Source: Chryseolinea lacunae (lineage in GTDB: Bacteria; Bacteroidota; Bacteroidia; Cytophagales; Cyclobacteriaceae). From it: DNA of 64,000 nt. Position 1 is the stretch's first letter; each line of letters opens with the position of its first letter. The translations under genes were made by a program, and so were the position numbers. The DNA is taken from positions 930,001 to 994,000 of the forward strand of contig NZ_JAERRB010000001.1 of assembly GCF_016735595.1 (NCBI RefSeq). Reading direction: 5' to 3'. Below are positions 52,147 to 60,353 of the stretch, one piece after another. The notes below the pieces were generated by a model that was not told the DNA's origin, searched no databases, and worked only from the letters and a program-made list of their open reading frames with translations.

Positions 52147-52725
52147 ATGAACAGAAGAGATGCCATAGCCCGCGTAGGCCTTATCCTCGGCGGAACCGTG
52201 ATCGGCTCCGAGGTATTCCTCAGCGGATGCGCAAAAAAATCGGAAGTGGCTGCCACCGGCACAACGTTCACGCCGGAAACCATTTCGTTCCTCGACGAAG
52301 TGGGCGAAACCATTCTGCCCACCACGGCCGCATCGCCCGGCGCAAAAGAATCGAAGATCGGCGAGTTCATGAAGACCATCGTATCGGACTGCTATGAAGA
52401 AAAAGATCAGAAAATCTTTATGGAAGGCATTGGCAAACTGAATGCCGCCGCCGAGAAAAAATTCGCCAACGGTTTCATGGACCTTTCGGCCACCGAGAGA
52501 CATGACCTGCTGGTGGACGTTGACAAGGAAGCCAAAGACTATGCCGCAGCCAAAAAAGAAGAAGACCCTGCACACTATTTCACCATGGTGAAACAGCTCA
52601 CGCTGTGGGGATACTTCACATCTGAAGTAGGCTCAACAAAAGCGCTTCGCTTCCTGCCCGTACCCGGAAAATACGACGGCTGCTACCCTTACAAGAAAGG
52701 CGACAGAGCCTGGGCTGCAACCTGA
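52147..52725 (+). CDS. Gluconate 2-dehydrogenase subunit 3-type small subunit
   Basis: 192 residues. The N-terminus NRRDAIARVGLILGGTVIGS has a twin-arginine-like motif and ends in a possible lipobox (FLSGC), so it can bring the folded flavin subunit across the inner membrane. The body (FLDEVGETILPTTAASPGAK) matches the subunit 3 family. It is paired with the GMC gene and followed by a terminator; no cytochrome subunit gene is adjacent. Confidence 0.87.
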   Translation: MNRRDAIARVGLILGGTVIGSEVFLSGCAKKSEVAATGTTFTPETISFLDEVGETILPTTAASPGAKESKIGEFMKTIVSDCYEEKDQKIFMEGIGKLNAAAEKKFANGFMDLSATERHDLLVDVDKEAKDYAAAKKEEDPAHYFTMVKQLTLWGYFTSEVGSTKALRFLPVPGKYDGCYPYKKGDRAWAAT

Positions 52726-52746
52726 TCACAGAACTTGACCACAAAC

Positions 52747-52788
52747 AAAATGCTTGATGAGGGATAACTTCATCAAGCATTTTTTTTG
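52747..52788 (+). terminator. Rho-independent terminator of the GMC operon
   Basis: A 14-bp stem (AAAATGCTTGATGA against TCATCAAGCATTTT) with a 9-base loop and a run of eight T. It can also act on the convergent AhpD-like gene through its A-rich side. Confidence 0.92.
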
Positions 52789-52804
52789 CTCTTCCATTTT
52801 TTGC

Positions 52805-53248
52805 TTAGTCTTTCTTAGCAACCATGTGTGTTGCCACGGCCAGGCGATTCCAGGCATTGATGGTGACGATGGTGAAAATGATTTGCGCCACGGTTTGTTC
52901 ACCAAACAGTGTCACGGCGTGGTTGTAGGTTTTCTCCGAAACACCCTTCCGCGTCATGCGGGTCACTTCTTCTGTAAGCTTCAGGGCTACCTGTTCGGCT
53001 TCAGAAAAAAATGGTGTTTCCCACCATGCGCTCACGGCATAGACACGTTGCTCTGTTTCGCCGCCAGCCCGGGCGTCTTTGCTGTGCATGTTGATGCAAA
53101 AGCCACAGCCGTTCAGTTGTGAGGCGCGGATACGAATCAGCTCCGCCAATTTGGGATCGATCGAAAATGTTTTTAGCGCTTCTTCCGCAGCATCCATGGC
53201 CGTATAAATGCGCGGTTCAATTTTGCCGATGTTCATTCTGGATTTCAT
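52805..53248 (-). CDS. AhpD-like carboxymuconolactone decarboxylase family protein
   Basis: 147 residues from ATG 53248; the longer frame to 53332 overlaps the upstream gene and has no family match. The redox/proton relay motif is QLNGCGFCINMHSKDARAGG, the CxxC-xxxH of AhpD-like alkylhydroperoxidases. Such proteins act on peroxides or as small decarboxylases. It follows the DoxX gene by 58 bases and both are divergent from a MocR regulator. Confidence 0.9.
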   Translation of the reverse strand: MKSRMNIGKIEPRIYTAMDAAEEALKTFSIDPKLAELIRIRASQLNGCGFCINMHSKDARAGGETEQRVYAVSAWWETPFFSEAEQVALKLTEEVTRMTRKGVSEKTYNHAVTLFGEQTVAQIIFTIVTINAWNRLAVATHMVAKKD

Positions 53249-53306
53249 GGTGTATTCTATTTGTTTGAATTTTGAATTGTTGGTGATCTCGAATGGTCTG
53301 TAAAAA

Positions 53307-53738
53307 TCATGAACGGTTCTGCCATTCATCAAGGCTCCACCGGTAGGCAGGCATGGTGGCCAGCAGGAAGGCGGAAGTGCAGTCTACAAAAACAGCATAG
53401 TCAAGAGGAGCCTTCACGCCAAAGGAGTAGGTCATGGCCAGCGCAAACAATAGTGTCAACACAGATGCTCCCACCGCAGCCCATCGCGTCTTGTAGCCCA
53501 CCAGCAAGAGCAACGCAAACACAACCTCCAGCGTGGTGGCCACTACGGCAAGCAGGGGTACAACGGCCGTTGGTGCAAATGAATTTACTTCGCCTGTGTA
53601 GGCCACAAAATTCTGCCACGCATTTGCGTCACCATCCCAAAAGCCCAGCCGGCTGGCCACGGGCGACAGAAAGTTGGCCGCAGTGGCGACTCGCAAAAGC
53701 AAGATGGCGAGGTCCTGATATTTTTTCATAGTGTTCAT
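53307..53738 (-). CDS. DoxX family membrane protein
   Basis: 143 residues with four transmembrane helices (AILLLRVATAANFLSPVASR, AVVPLLAVVATTLEVVFALL, AAVGASVLTLLFALAMTYSF, DCTSAFLLATMPAY). The DoxX/DoxD-like family is linked with quinone-dependent oxidation and oxidative stress proteins. It is the first gene of the DoxX-AhpD pair next to the shared TGGACT operator region. Confidence 0.88.
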   Translation of the reverse strand: MNTMKKYQDLAILLLRVATAANFLSPVASRLGFWDGDANAWQNFVAYTGEVNSFAPTAVVPLLAVVATTLEVVFALLLLVGYKTRWAAVGASVLTLLFALAMTYSFGVKAPLDYAVFVDCTSAFLLATMPAYRWSLDEWQNRS

Positions 53739-53742
53739 GTTG

Positions 53743-53809
53743 TGGACTCAAAAATCTATCTTTATTGGACTATTTGAATAGTCCAGGGTAAAGAAGAAAG
53801 GTAGTCCAG
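53743..53809. promoter_or_regulatory. MocR operator between doxX and the regulator gene
   Basis: A perfect palindrome TGGACTAT-N4-ATAGTCCA spans 53766-53785, with further half-sites TGGACT at 53743-53748 and TAGTCCAG at 53802-53809, two bases before the regulator ATG. A -7-like box TATCTTTA (53757-53764) lies directly beside the palindrome. MocR proteins bind repeated half-sites in such divergent regions, so this should control both genes. Confidence 0.75.
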
Positions 53810-53811
53810 TC

Positions 53812-55281
53812 ATGAACGTCTTCCGCGAACTCATCACCATCGACAAACACCAGGATGTGCCGGTGTATCTGCAGATCAGCAACGCCATCATTCACAACAT
53901 CCGCCGGGGCACATTGCGCCGTGGGATGAAACTGCCGGGGTCGCGCGAGCTTGCCGGTTTGCTTAGCATTCATCGCAAGACCATGCTCGCCGCCTACGAC
54001 GAGCTGATGGCCCAGGGATGGATTGAAATGATTCCGCGCAAAGGCACGTTTGTGGTGCGCGACCTGCCCGACATCAAACCCAAAAAAATAAAGGCGGGCG
54101 AAGACGTGGGACAATACCCCACCAAAACACTTTTCGCCATCGACGAAAAAAGCATCGTTCATTTTCCACAGGGAAATTTTCCCGACCCCAACATACTCTG
54201 CATCAACGACGGCTTCCCCGACATACGACTGGCGCCCACAGAATTGTTTCTGCGCGAATTCAGAAGCCTGGCCCGGTTGCGTGCGTATAAAAAATATTAT
54301 CAATACGGAAGTGCGAAAGGTCCCACCTACCTGCGCGAAACACTCGCCCCATACCTGAGCGACACACGTGGACTCCCCATCACGCCCGCCAATGTGCTGG
54401 TAACAAAGGGCGCGCAAATGGGAATCTACCTGACGGCACGGCTGCTCATTAAACCCGGCGACAACGTGGTGGTGGGCGAACCCAGCTACTTCGCGGCAAC
54501 CCGCACCTTCCAGCACGTGGGCGCCCAGATCCTGCGCGTGCCGGTAGACGAAAATGGGATGGATGTGGAAGCCCTGGAGCGACTCTGCAAAAAGAAAAGA
54601 ATCCGGCTCATCTATGTCATACCCCACCACCATCACCCCACCACGGTGACCCTACCGCCCGACCGGCGCATCCGGTTGCTGGAGTTGGCTGCTCACTATA
54701 AGTTTGCCATCATTGAAGACGACTACGACTATGATTTTCATTATGCCAGCAACCCTATTCTGCCCATGGCAAGTCTCGATCATCATGGCAACGTGATCTA
54801 CATCGGCACACTCAGCAAAACGCTGGCGCCATCCATTCGCGTGGGGTTTATGGTGGCTCCCGAAAATTTTATCAACGCCGCCGCGCATTTGCGGCGGGCC
54901 ATGGACTGGCAAGGCGACAGCATGATGGAGGTTGCCATTGCAGAATTATATCGCAACGGCGTGATGGGACGACACATCAAGAAAGTGGTAAAAATCTATC
55001 ACGAACGACGCGATCATTTTTGCCAGCTCATGAAAGACTCGCTTGGCGAAAAGGTGACATTCAAAATTCCAGACGGCGGCATGTCGATCTGGACAACCTT
55101 CAACAGTGGCAAACTGACACAGATTGCAGAGAAGGCGGCAAAGAAGGGATTGGTGTTTGCGGATGGAACGCTCTACAACACGCACAAAACAGATTATAAT
55201 GCTTCGCGAATGGGATTTGCTTCGCTACAGCTGAAAGAACAGGAGAAGGCGATTGCCATTCTCAGCGAGGTGTTATCCTAA
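53812..55281 (+). CDS. MocR-type GntR/aminotransferase regulator
   Basis: 489 residues. A winged helix GntR domain at 1-75 (VPVYLQISNAIIHNIRRGTL, MKLPGSRELAGLLSIHRKTM) is fused to a fold-type I aminotransferase domain (about 115-485) with K336 in GTLSKTLAPSIRVGF as the PLP lysine and EDDYDYDFHY as the PLP Asp site. Such PdxR/GabR-like proteins sense PLP or an amino acid. Divergent from doxX-ahpD and probably their regulator as well as its own. Confidence 0.93.
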   Translation: MNVFRELITIDKHQDVPVYLQISNAIIHNIRRGTLRRGMKLPGSRELAGLLSIHRKTMLAAYDELMAQGWIEMIPRKGTFVVRDLPDIKPKKIKAGEDVGQYPTKTLFAIDEKSIVHFPQGNFPDPNILCINDGFPDIRLAPTELFLREFRSLARLRAYKKYYQYGSAKGPTYLRETLAPYLSDTRGLPITPANVLVTKGAQMGIYLTARLLIKPGDNVVVGEPSYFAATRTFQHVGAQILRVPVDENGMDVEALERLCKKKRIRLIYVIPHHHHPTTVTLPPDRRIRLLELAAHYKFAIIEDDYDYDFHYASNPILPMASLDHHGNVIYIGTLSKTLAPSIRVGFMVAPENFINAAAHLRRAMDWQGDSMMEVAIAELYRNGVMGRHIKKVVKIYHERRDHFCQLMKDSLGEKVTFKIPDGGMSIWTTFNSGKLTQIAEKAAKKGLVFADGTLYNTHKTDYNASRMGFASLQLKEQEKAIAILSEVLS

Positions 55282-55283
55282 CC

Positions 55284-55472
55284 TCAACACAAACTCTCTT
55301 CGATCACTTCCATAAAGAGCCTGTCAACATCGATGGTGACGCCCTTGAGCCGGCGGTAGTGTTCGGCCGTGTGATCCATCCAGCAGCGCAGCGCGGCCGA
55401 GGGCACGTGATGCACCAGCCAAAAAACGACCTTGCGGTCAACGGTTTCGAGTTTGAAAAATTCGGTGCGCAT
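55284..55472 (-). CDS. Small hypothetical protein
   Basis: 62 residues: FKLETVDRKVVFWLVHHVPS, then AALRCWMDHTAEHYRRLKGV and a charged end. It looks soluble and coding (no low-complexity, few rare codons), and it fits tightly behind the MocR stop with two bases between. No family recognised; a spurious frame cannot be excluded. Confidence 0.5.
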   Translation of the reverse strand: MRTEFFKLETVDRKVVFWLVHHVPSAALRCWMDHTAEHYRRLKGVTIDVDRLFMEVIEESLC

Positions 55473-55953
55473 GTATTTTTTAAGTACTCCTCACCCTACG
55501 CAACCGCCGTGCCATGGAATTTTACCGTCTCAGCGAAAGATCTGGTTCATTCGGACCGGGGTAGGGCTGTTTATCAACCCCGAATCGAACAACACGTGCC
55601 TAAAGTGTACTAATCCCCCGATATTCAGGGCAATTTTCCAAAAAACAGGGCCACCAACCCCGCAATACGGGTTTCCCTTAGGCCAAAGGCGTCCCTTTGC
55701 CGGGTACGAAGAACCTGGATACGCTTTTGACAAATCGAACAACGGTAGTTTTTGCCGACGAAATGCACGGCCTCGAAACAAACAACGCCGGCAGAACTTC
55801 AAGACCTTCTCACCAAGGGAAAACGAATTCCCGGAATCGACCTTAAGCCCCGAAACAGCGTTCCCTTTCATCACGTACTCGCGCTTCTGATGCGAAAATA
55901 CTATCTTCCCCCTCAACAAAATCCAGCGTATAGTCCCCAACCTTACCTCACCC
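55473..55953. other. 480-base region without a supported gene
   Basis: Long frames exist on both strands (55432-55890 plus, 55530-56123 minus) but their translations are poor in hydrophobic core patterns and match nothing I know. No hairpin, repeat or RNA gene is visible. It may be decayed sequence or a long leader of the DUF1080 gene. Confidence 0.4.
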
Positions 55954-56652
55954 ATGAAAACACTCGTCGGCGTCACCTTTATGTTGATCACTGCGTTTGC
56001 CGTTTCGAATGCGCAGACCCGTTCCCTTTTTAACGGGAAAGATTTTACGGGATGGCACATCGATGTTCCGGCCATGGACAACAACGACACCACCCGAAAT
56101 CCATTCATTGTTCGCAACGGCATGCTGGTGAGCCTGGCCGATCCGCAGGGTCATATCATAACCGACGCGGTCTATAAAAACTACAGGCTTCGGGTGGAGT
56201 ATCGCTTTGCGGGTGTGCCCGGCAATTGCGGCGTGCTGGTGCATGCCTCCACACCGCGGGCGCTCTATGGCATGTTCCCGAAATCGATCGAAGCCCAGTT
56301 GATGCACGAAAACGCCGGCGATTTCTGGTGCATTGTGGAAGACGTTGCCGTGCCCGACATGGAGAAACGACGCGGTCCCAAAAAAGACTGGGGCATCACC
56401 GAGGGCAAAGAAAGAAGAATCAAAAACCTGACCGACAAGTCTGAAAAGCCGTTGGGCGAATGGAACACCATGATTGTGGAATGCGTGGGCCGCGCCATAA
56501 GAGTGTGGGTGAACGGCGACCTGGTGAACTCCGGTTTCGACTGCACCGCCACCGAAGGCAACATTGCCCTGCAAGCCGAAGGATCGGAAGTGGAATTCCG
56601 GAAAGTGGAACTGACCCCCATCACAAAACTGACGGAGGGAAAAATAAAATAA
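55954..56652 (+). CDS. Secreted DUF1080 (3-keto-disaccharide hydrolase-like) protein
   Basis: 232 residues with a signal peptide ending SNAQ (about residue 21). RSLFNGKDFTGWHIDVP is the DUF1080 start motif, followed by a concanavalin-like jelly roll (YKNYRLRVEYRFAGVPGNCG, WNTMIVECVGRAIRVWVNGD, NIALQAEGSEVEFRKVEL). Members act on glycosides, some on 3-keto-glycosides. The GMC/subunit 3 pair 3 kb upstream could make such 3-keto sugars, but the two are not in one operon. Confidence 0.87.
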   Translation: MKTLVGVTFMLITAFAVSNAQTRSLFNGKDFTGWHIDVPAMDNNDTTRNPFIVRNGMLVSLADPQGHIITDAVYKNYRLRVEYRFAGVPGNCGVLVHASTPRALYGMFPKSIEAQLMHENAGDFWCIVEDVAVPDMEKRRGPKKDWGITEGKERRIKNLTDKSEKPLGEWNTMIVECVGRAIRVWVNGDLVNSGFDCTATEGNIALQAEGSEVEFRKVELTPITKLTEGKIK

Positions 56653-56766
56653 ACGCGCATGCGTCTTGTGAAGCAGGCTGAAAGGACTCCAGCGCAAACT
56701 TTAAAAGTCGTTTGCCTGTTTGTCGTTCTATCGGGCCGAATCTCTTCCACCTATCAGACTAACGCC

Positions 56767-57144
56767 ATGCGCAGCGAACAAATTTTCAACGACTACCTGT
56801 CCCTTCTCGATCGCCATCTCAACGATGTGCTGAACGGCACTTCTGAAGATATGTTTGAGCTTCGCGAACTGGCGGGGCAACTCTTCATTCATCCCACACA
56901 CCTCAGCAACGTTGTGAAAGCGTTGACGGGCAAACATCCATGCTATTTCTACGAACAAAAAATTCTCGCCATCGCCAAAGATCTTTTGCAGAACCCCGCC
57001 CTTTCCATCAATGAAGTGGCGCGCAAGCTCACCTACGATCCGTCCAATTTCACCAAATGGTTCAAGACCTATGGTGGCATGAGCCCTTCACAGTATCGCA
57101 AACAAATCCCGTTAGGGTCCATGAATCTGCGGGCCGTGGCCTGA
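56767..57144 (+). CDS. AraC-type helix-turn-helix protein
   Basis: 125 residues from ATG 56767; the longer frame from 56659 adds residues without family match. It is little more than the DNA-binding unit: FELRELAGQLFIHPTHLSNV is the first helix-turn-helix and LSINEVARKLTYDPSNFTKW with FKTYGGMSPSQYRKQ the second. There is no sensor domain. It follows the DUF1080 gene in the same direction after 114 bases. Confidence 0.85.
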   Translation: MRSEQIFNDYLSLLDRHLNDVLNGTSEDMFELRELAGQLFIHPTHLSNVVKALTGKHPCYFYEQKILAIAKDLLQNPALSINEVARKLTYDPSNFTKWFKTYGGMSPSQYRKQIPLGSMNLRAVA

Positions 57145-57211
57145 TATTTTTCTACTCCCTCGCGGGTTAGAACCACGCGCGGAATGACGTTTTGAATTTC
57201 GCTTTCCCCGC

Positions 57212-57241
57212 ATTGCGATTCCAACCTTCTTCTTACCTTTA
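57212..57241 (+). promoter_or_regulatory. Promoter of the thi operon
   Basis: ATTG (57212-57215) and TACCTTTA (57234-57241) are 18 bases apart, close to the Bacteroidota TTTG/TAnnTTTG arrangement, and the start point would fall right at the TPP riboswitch. Confidence 0.6.
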
Positions 57242-57249
57242 GCCCGGCT

Positions 57250-57320
57250 TTAGGGGTGTTCTGACGAGGAACTGAGATTAGACCCTTTGAACCTGATCCG
57301 GCTAATACCGGCGAAGGGAA
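57250..57320 (+). ncRNA. TPP riboswitch (THI element)
   Basis: The conserved parts are TAGGGGTGTTCTGACGAGGA, ACTGAGATTAGACCCTTTGA and ACCTGATCCGGCTAATACCG followed by GCGAAGGGA, the classical thi-box order. It ends 78 bases before thiM and should reduce expression when thiamine pyrophosphate is plentiful. The P1 stem pairs AGGGG with the final AGGGA region only partly on paper. Confidence 0.95.
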
Positions 57321-57398
57321 AAGTAATTCTTGAAACAATTGGTTTCCCGTTCCGGGGAACTCCTTCTGCCACATACATTCTATACCCTTGTAAAAAGC

Positions 57399-58196
57399 AT
57401 GAAGGAACAATTCTGGAAAAACATTTTGGCCGTACGGGAAACATCGCCCCTCGTGCACAGCATCACCAACTTTGTGGTGATGAACAATACTGCCAACGCC
57501 CTATTGGCTGCCGGCGCGTCGCCCATCATGGCGCATGCGCATGGCGAGATGCGCGACATGGTTTCTATCGTTGGCGCAGTCGTGATCAACATCGGCACGC
57601 TCGACGAATATTTTGTGAAGAGCATGTACCTTGCCGTAAAGCAGGCGCATGCGCTCAACAAGCCTTGGGTGCTCGACCCGGTGGGTGCAGGCGCCACACC
57701 CTATCGCGACGAAACATTGCAAGCCCTGTTGTTGCTGCGACCCACGGTGATCCGCGGCAACGCGTCGGAGATCATTGCCCTGGCAAAACACAACCACAAC
57801 AAAACAAAAGGCGTAGACAGCACACACCGAAGCGATGAAGCGCTTGATGCCGCCGCGTTTCTGCACAGCAAGTTTGGAAGCGTGGTTTGCATCTCGGGCG
57901 CAACCGACATCATCACAACACCAACCCAAACCATCAAACTTTCCAACGGCAGTCCGTTGATGGCAAAGGTGACGGGTTTGGGTTGCTCGGCCACGGCGTT
58001 GATTGGTGCATTTCTCGCCGTCAATCCGGACCAGGCACTGGAGGCAACCGCGTCGGCCATGGCCTTGCTCGGTGTTGCCGGCGAACTGGCAGCACTGGAA
58101 TCGAAAGGGCCAGGAAGTTTGCAGGTGAATATTCTCGATAAACTTCACACGCTGACTGCCGCTGAATTTTCTTCGCATGTGAAGGTGAGCGCATGA
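57399..58196 (+). CDS. thiM: Hydroxyethylthiazole kinase
   Basis: 265 residues from ATG 57399. ETSPLVHSITNFVVMNNTAN is the N-terminal thiazole-binding motif, KPWVLDPVGAGATPYR and VIRGNASEIIAL follow, and the active-site loop is VTGLGCSATALIGAFLAV with the conserved Cys. It phosphorylates salvaged thiazole alcohol. First gene after the TPP riboswitch; its stop overlaps thiE by four bases. Confidence 0.96.
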   Translation: MKEQFWKNILAVRETSPLVHSITNFVVMNNTANALLAAGASPIMAHAHGEMRDMVSIVGAVVINIGTLDEYFVKSMYLAVKQAHALNKPWVLDPVGAGATPYRDETLQALLLLRPTVIRGNASEIIALAKHNHNKTKGVDSTHRSDEALDAAAFLHSKFGSVVCISGATDIITTPTQTIKLSNGSPLMAKVTGLGCSATALIGAFLAVNPDQALEATASAMALLGVAGELAALESKGPGSLQVNILDKLHTLTAAEFSSHVKVSA

Positions 58197-58846
58197 CCCT
58201 GGCCTCCATCGCATTTCCCTATTCACTATACCTCATCACCGACGAAGCCGCGTGCCGCGGCCGCGACGTGATGGCGGTGACCGAAGCGGCCGTGAAAGGC
58301 GGCGTGGACCTGGTGCAGCTTCGCGAAAAAAATCTGGCCGACGATGCATTTCTGACGCGCGCCCTCCGCATGAAAGACATGCTCGATCGCTACGACGTGC
58401 CCCTCATCATCAACGACAACCTCGCCATTGCGCAGGCCTGCCACGCTGCGGGCCTGCATGTGGGAAACACCGACATGCCCCCGCGAACGGTGCGTGCGCG
58501 ATGGCCTGCCTGCACAGTGCTGGGCTATTCGCTGGAATATGAAAAACAAATTCAGAATGCCGAGGCCATGTGTTCCGACTACCTGGCCCTGAGCCCCGTG
58601 TTTGCCACACCAACCAAAACCAACACCATCACCGAATGGGGTCTTGCCGGCACACGAAAAGTGCGCGCACTCACCACCACACCGCTTGTGGCCATCGGTG
58701 GCATCAACCTGCACAACGCTGCCGATGTGATACGCGCCGGTGCCGACTGCCTCGCCGTGGTGTCGGCCATTTGTTCGGCCGACGATCCGGCGCGGGCAGC
58801 CGAAAGACTGAGAGAAGAAATAGAGAAATCAAAACAGAAACGATGA
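58193..58846 (+). CDS. thiE: Thiamine-phosphate synthase
   Basis: 217 residues. The TIM-barrel motifs GGVDLVQLREKNLADD, PLIINDNLAIAQAC with GLHVGNTDMPP, YLALSPVFATPTKTN and PLVAIGGINLHNAADVIRAG are complete for ThiE. It joins HMP-pyrophosphate and thiazole phosphate to thiamine phosphate. Overlaps thiM and thiD by four bases each (ATGA), so translation is coupled. Confidence 0.95.
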   Translation: MTLASIAFPYSLYLITDEAACRGRDVMAVTEAAVKGGVDLVQLREKNLADDAFLTRALRMKDMLDRYDVPLIINDNLAIAQACHAAGLHVGNTDMPPRTVRARWPACTVLGYSLEYEKQIQNAEAMCSDYLALSPVFATPTKTNTITEWGLAGTRKVRALTTTPLVAIGGINLHNAADVIRAGADCLAVVSAICSADDPARAAERLREEIEKSKQKR

Positions 58847-59703
58847 CACCGGAAGACACAACATACATCAGAAGAACCCACACCTACCGCAGTGTGCTCA
58901 CCATCGCCGGCTCCGACAGCGGTGGCGGCGCAGGCATTCAGGCCGACCTCAAAACATTTTCGGCGCTCGGTTGCTTTGGCACCAGCGCCATCACGGCCAT
59001 CACGGTGCAAAACACACGCGGCGTCACGGGCATTCACAGCGTGCCACCCGGCATTGTTCAACAGCAAATTGTGGCCGTGATGGACGACATCAAACCCGCG
59101 GCCATCAAAATCGGAATGGTGCACACCGCCGAGCTGGCGTTGGCCATTGCGTTTTCCATTATGCCCTACACGGTGCCCGTGATCTTCGATCCCGTGATGG
59201 TAGCCACCAGCGGCGACCGGCTCATCGAAAAACAAACCGTGAACGCGATGGAGCGAAGCCTGTTCCCCCACGCCACCCTGGTGACGCCCAACCTCGACGA
59301 AACCGAATGGCTCACCGGCCTGAAAGTGAGCAACCTGGAGGACATGAAAGTAGCCGCCACCAGGCTTCTCCAAAAGGGATGCCGCGCCGTGCTGGTTAAG
59401 GGTGGCCATTTGAAGGGCGAAACCCTGCACGACTACTTCCTCGACAACACTGGTCGCGAAGAAGTGTTCACCTCTACAAACATCAACACCCTCAACACCC
59501 ATGGCACGGGTTGCACGCTGGCATCGGCCATTGCCGCGTTCATGGCACGTGGTGCTGACCTTGTTCAGGCCATTGCCGCAGCACGATCGTATGTGCACGC
59601 TGCGCTCGACGAAGGCAAAGATGTTCAAACAGGCCTGGGTATTGGCCCGCTCAATCATTTTTACAATCCACATAAACTGATCAAATATGACCTGGAGTGT
59701 TAG
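58843..59703 (+). CDS. thiD: HMP/HMP-phosphate kinase
   Basis: 286 residues from ATG 58843, which overlaps the thiE stop; the longer frame upstream is a shadow of thiE. VLTIAGSDSGGGAGIQADLK, IKIGMVHTAELALAI, VTPNLDETEWLTGL and NTHGTGCTLASAIAAFMARG are the ribokinase-fold ThiD motifs. It phosphorylates hydroxymethylpyrimidine twice. It overlaps tenA by 17 bases. Confidence 0.96.
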   Translation: MTPEDTTYIRRTHTYRSVLTIAGSDSGGGAGIQADLKTFSALGCFGTSAITAITVQNTRGVTGIHSVPPGIVQQQIVAVMDDIKPAAIKIGMVHTAELALAIAFSIMPYTVPVIFDPVMVATSGDRLIEKQTVNAMERSLFPHATLVTPNLDETEWLTGLKVSNLEDMKVAATRLLQKGCRAVLVKGGHLKGETLHDYFLDNTGREEVFTSTNINTLNTHGTGCTLASAIAAFMARGADLVQAIAAARSYVHAALDEGKDVQTGLGIGPLNHFYNPHKLIKYDLEC

Positions 59704-60340
59704 TGCCTGGAAAACCGCAGAGCCCATCTATGCCGCCATCACACGCATGCCGTTCATTGAAGAACTGATGGCGGGCTCGCTGGCGCAGGAAAAATTCAAA
59801 TTCTACATCGCACAGGATTCGCACTACCTTGAACATTTTGGCAGAACCCTGTCGCTCATTGCCTCGCGGGCGCATGGCAAAGACACTGTGCTCGAATTTA
59901 TTCGTTTTGCCGAAGGTGCTTTAGTAGTGGAAAGCGCGTTACACGCCGGCTACTTCGAACAACTGGGCATTGCCGATAAGCCCGCGGTTTCTCCCTCCTG
60001 CCATCACTACAATGCTTTTCTGTATAGCACTGCTGCACAAGCTCAGGTAGAGACGGCCATGGCAGCGGTGTTGCCTTGTTTCTGGATCTACAAAGCTGTG
60101 GGCGATCACATTCTGCAGCATCAAAACAAAAACGGAAATCCCTATCAGCAATGGATCGATACCTATGGTGGCGAAGCCTTTGGTGTGCTGGTGCAAAAGG
60201 CCATCCGCATGTGTGATGAAGCAGCCGAAACCTGCACCCCGGCACAACGCGATGCCATGACCGAAGCGTTTGTCACGGCATGCCGGTTGGAGTGGTTATT
60301 TTGGGATAGCGCATGGCGACTGGAACACTGGAGCGTGTGA
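59687..60340 (+). CDS. tenA: TenA-family aminopyrimidine aminohydrolase
   Basis: 217 residues. FYIAQDSHYLEHFGRTLSLI and YNAFLYSTAA are conserved TenA helices; the catalytic Cys lies in AAVLPCFWIYKAVGDHI, and EWLFWDSAWRLEHW is the late Glu-containing motif. TenA salvages the pyrimidine of degraded thiamine. As last gene of the riboswitch operon it fits a salvage role together with thiM, thiE and thiD. Confidence 0.94.
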   Translation: MTWSVSAWKTAEPIYAAITRMPFIEELMAGSLAQEKFKFYIAQDSHYLEHFGRTLSLIASRAHGKDTVLEFIRFAEGALVVESALHAGYFEQLGIADKPAVSPSCHHYNAFLYSTAAQAQVETAMAAVLPCFWIYKAVGDHILQHQNKNGNPYQQWIDTYGGEAFGVLVQKAIRMCDEAAETCTPAQRDAMTEAFVTACRLEWLFWDSAWRLEHWSV

Positions 60341-60353
60341 GACAACCGTTGTT

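Noticed and set aside
55530-56123. 197-codon minus-strand frame over the DUF1080 start
   Set aside because: Half of it lies antisense to the well-supported DUF1080 gene and the translation has no family pattern.
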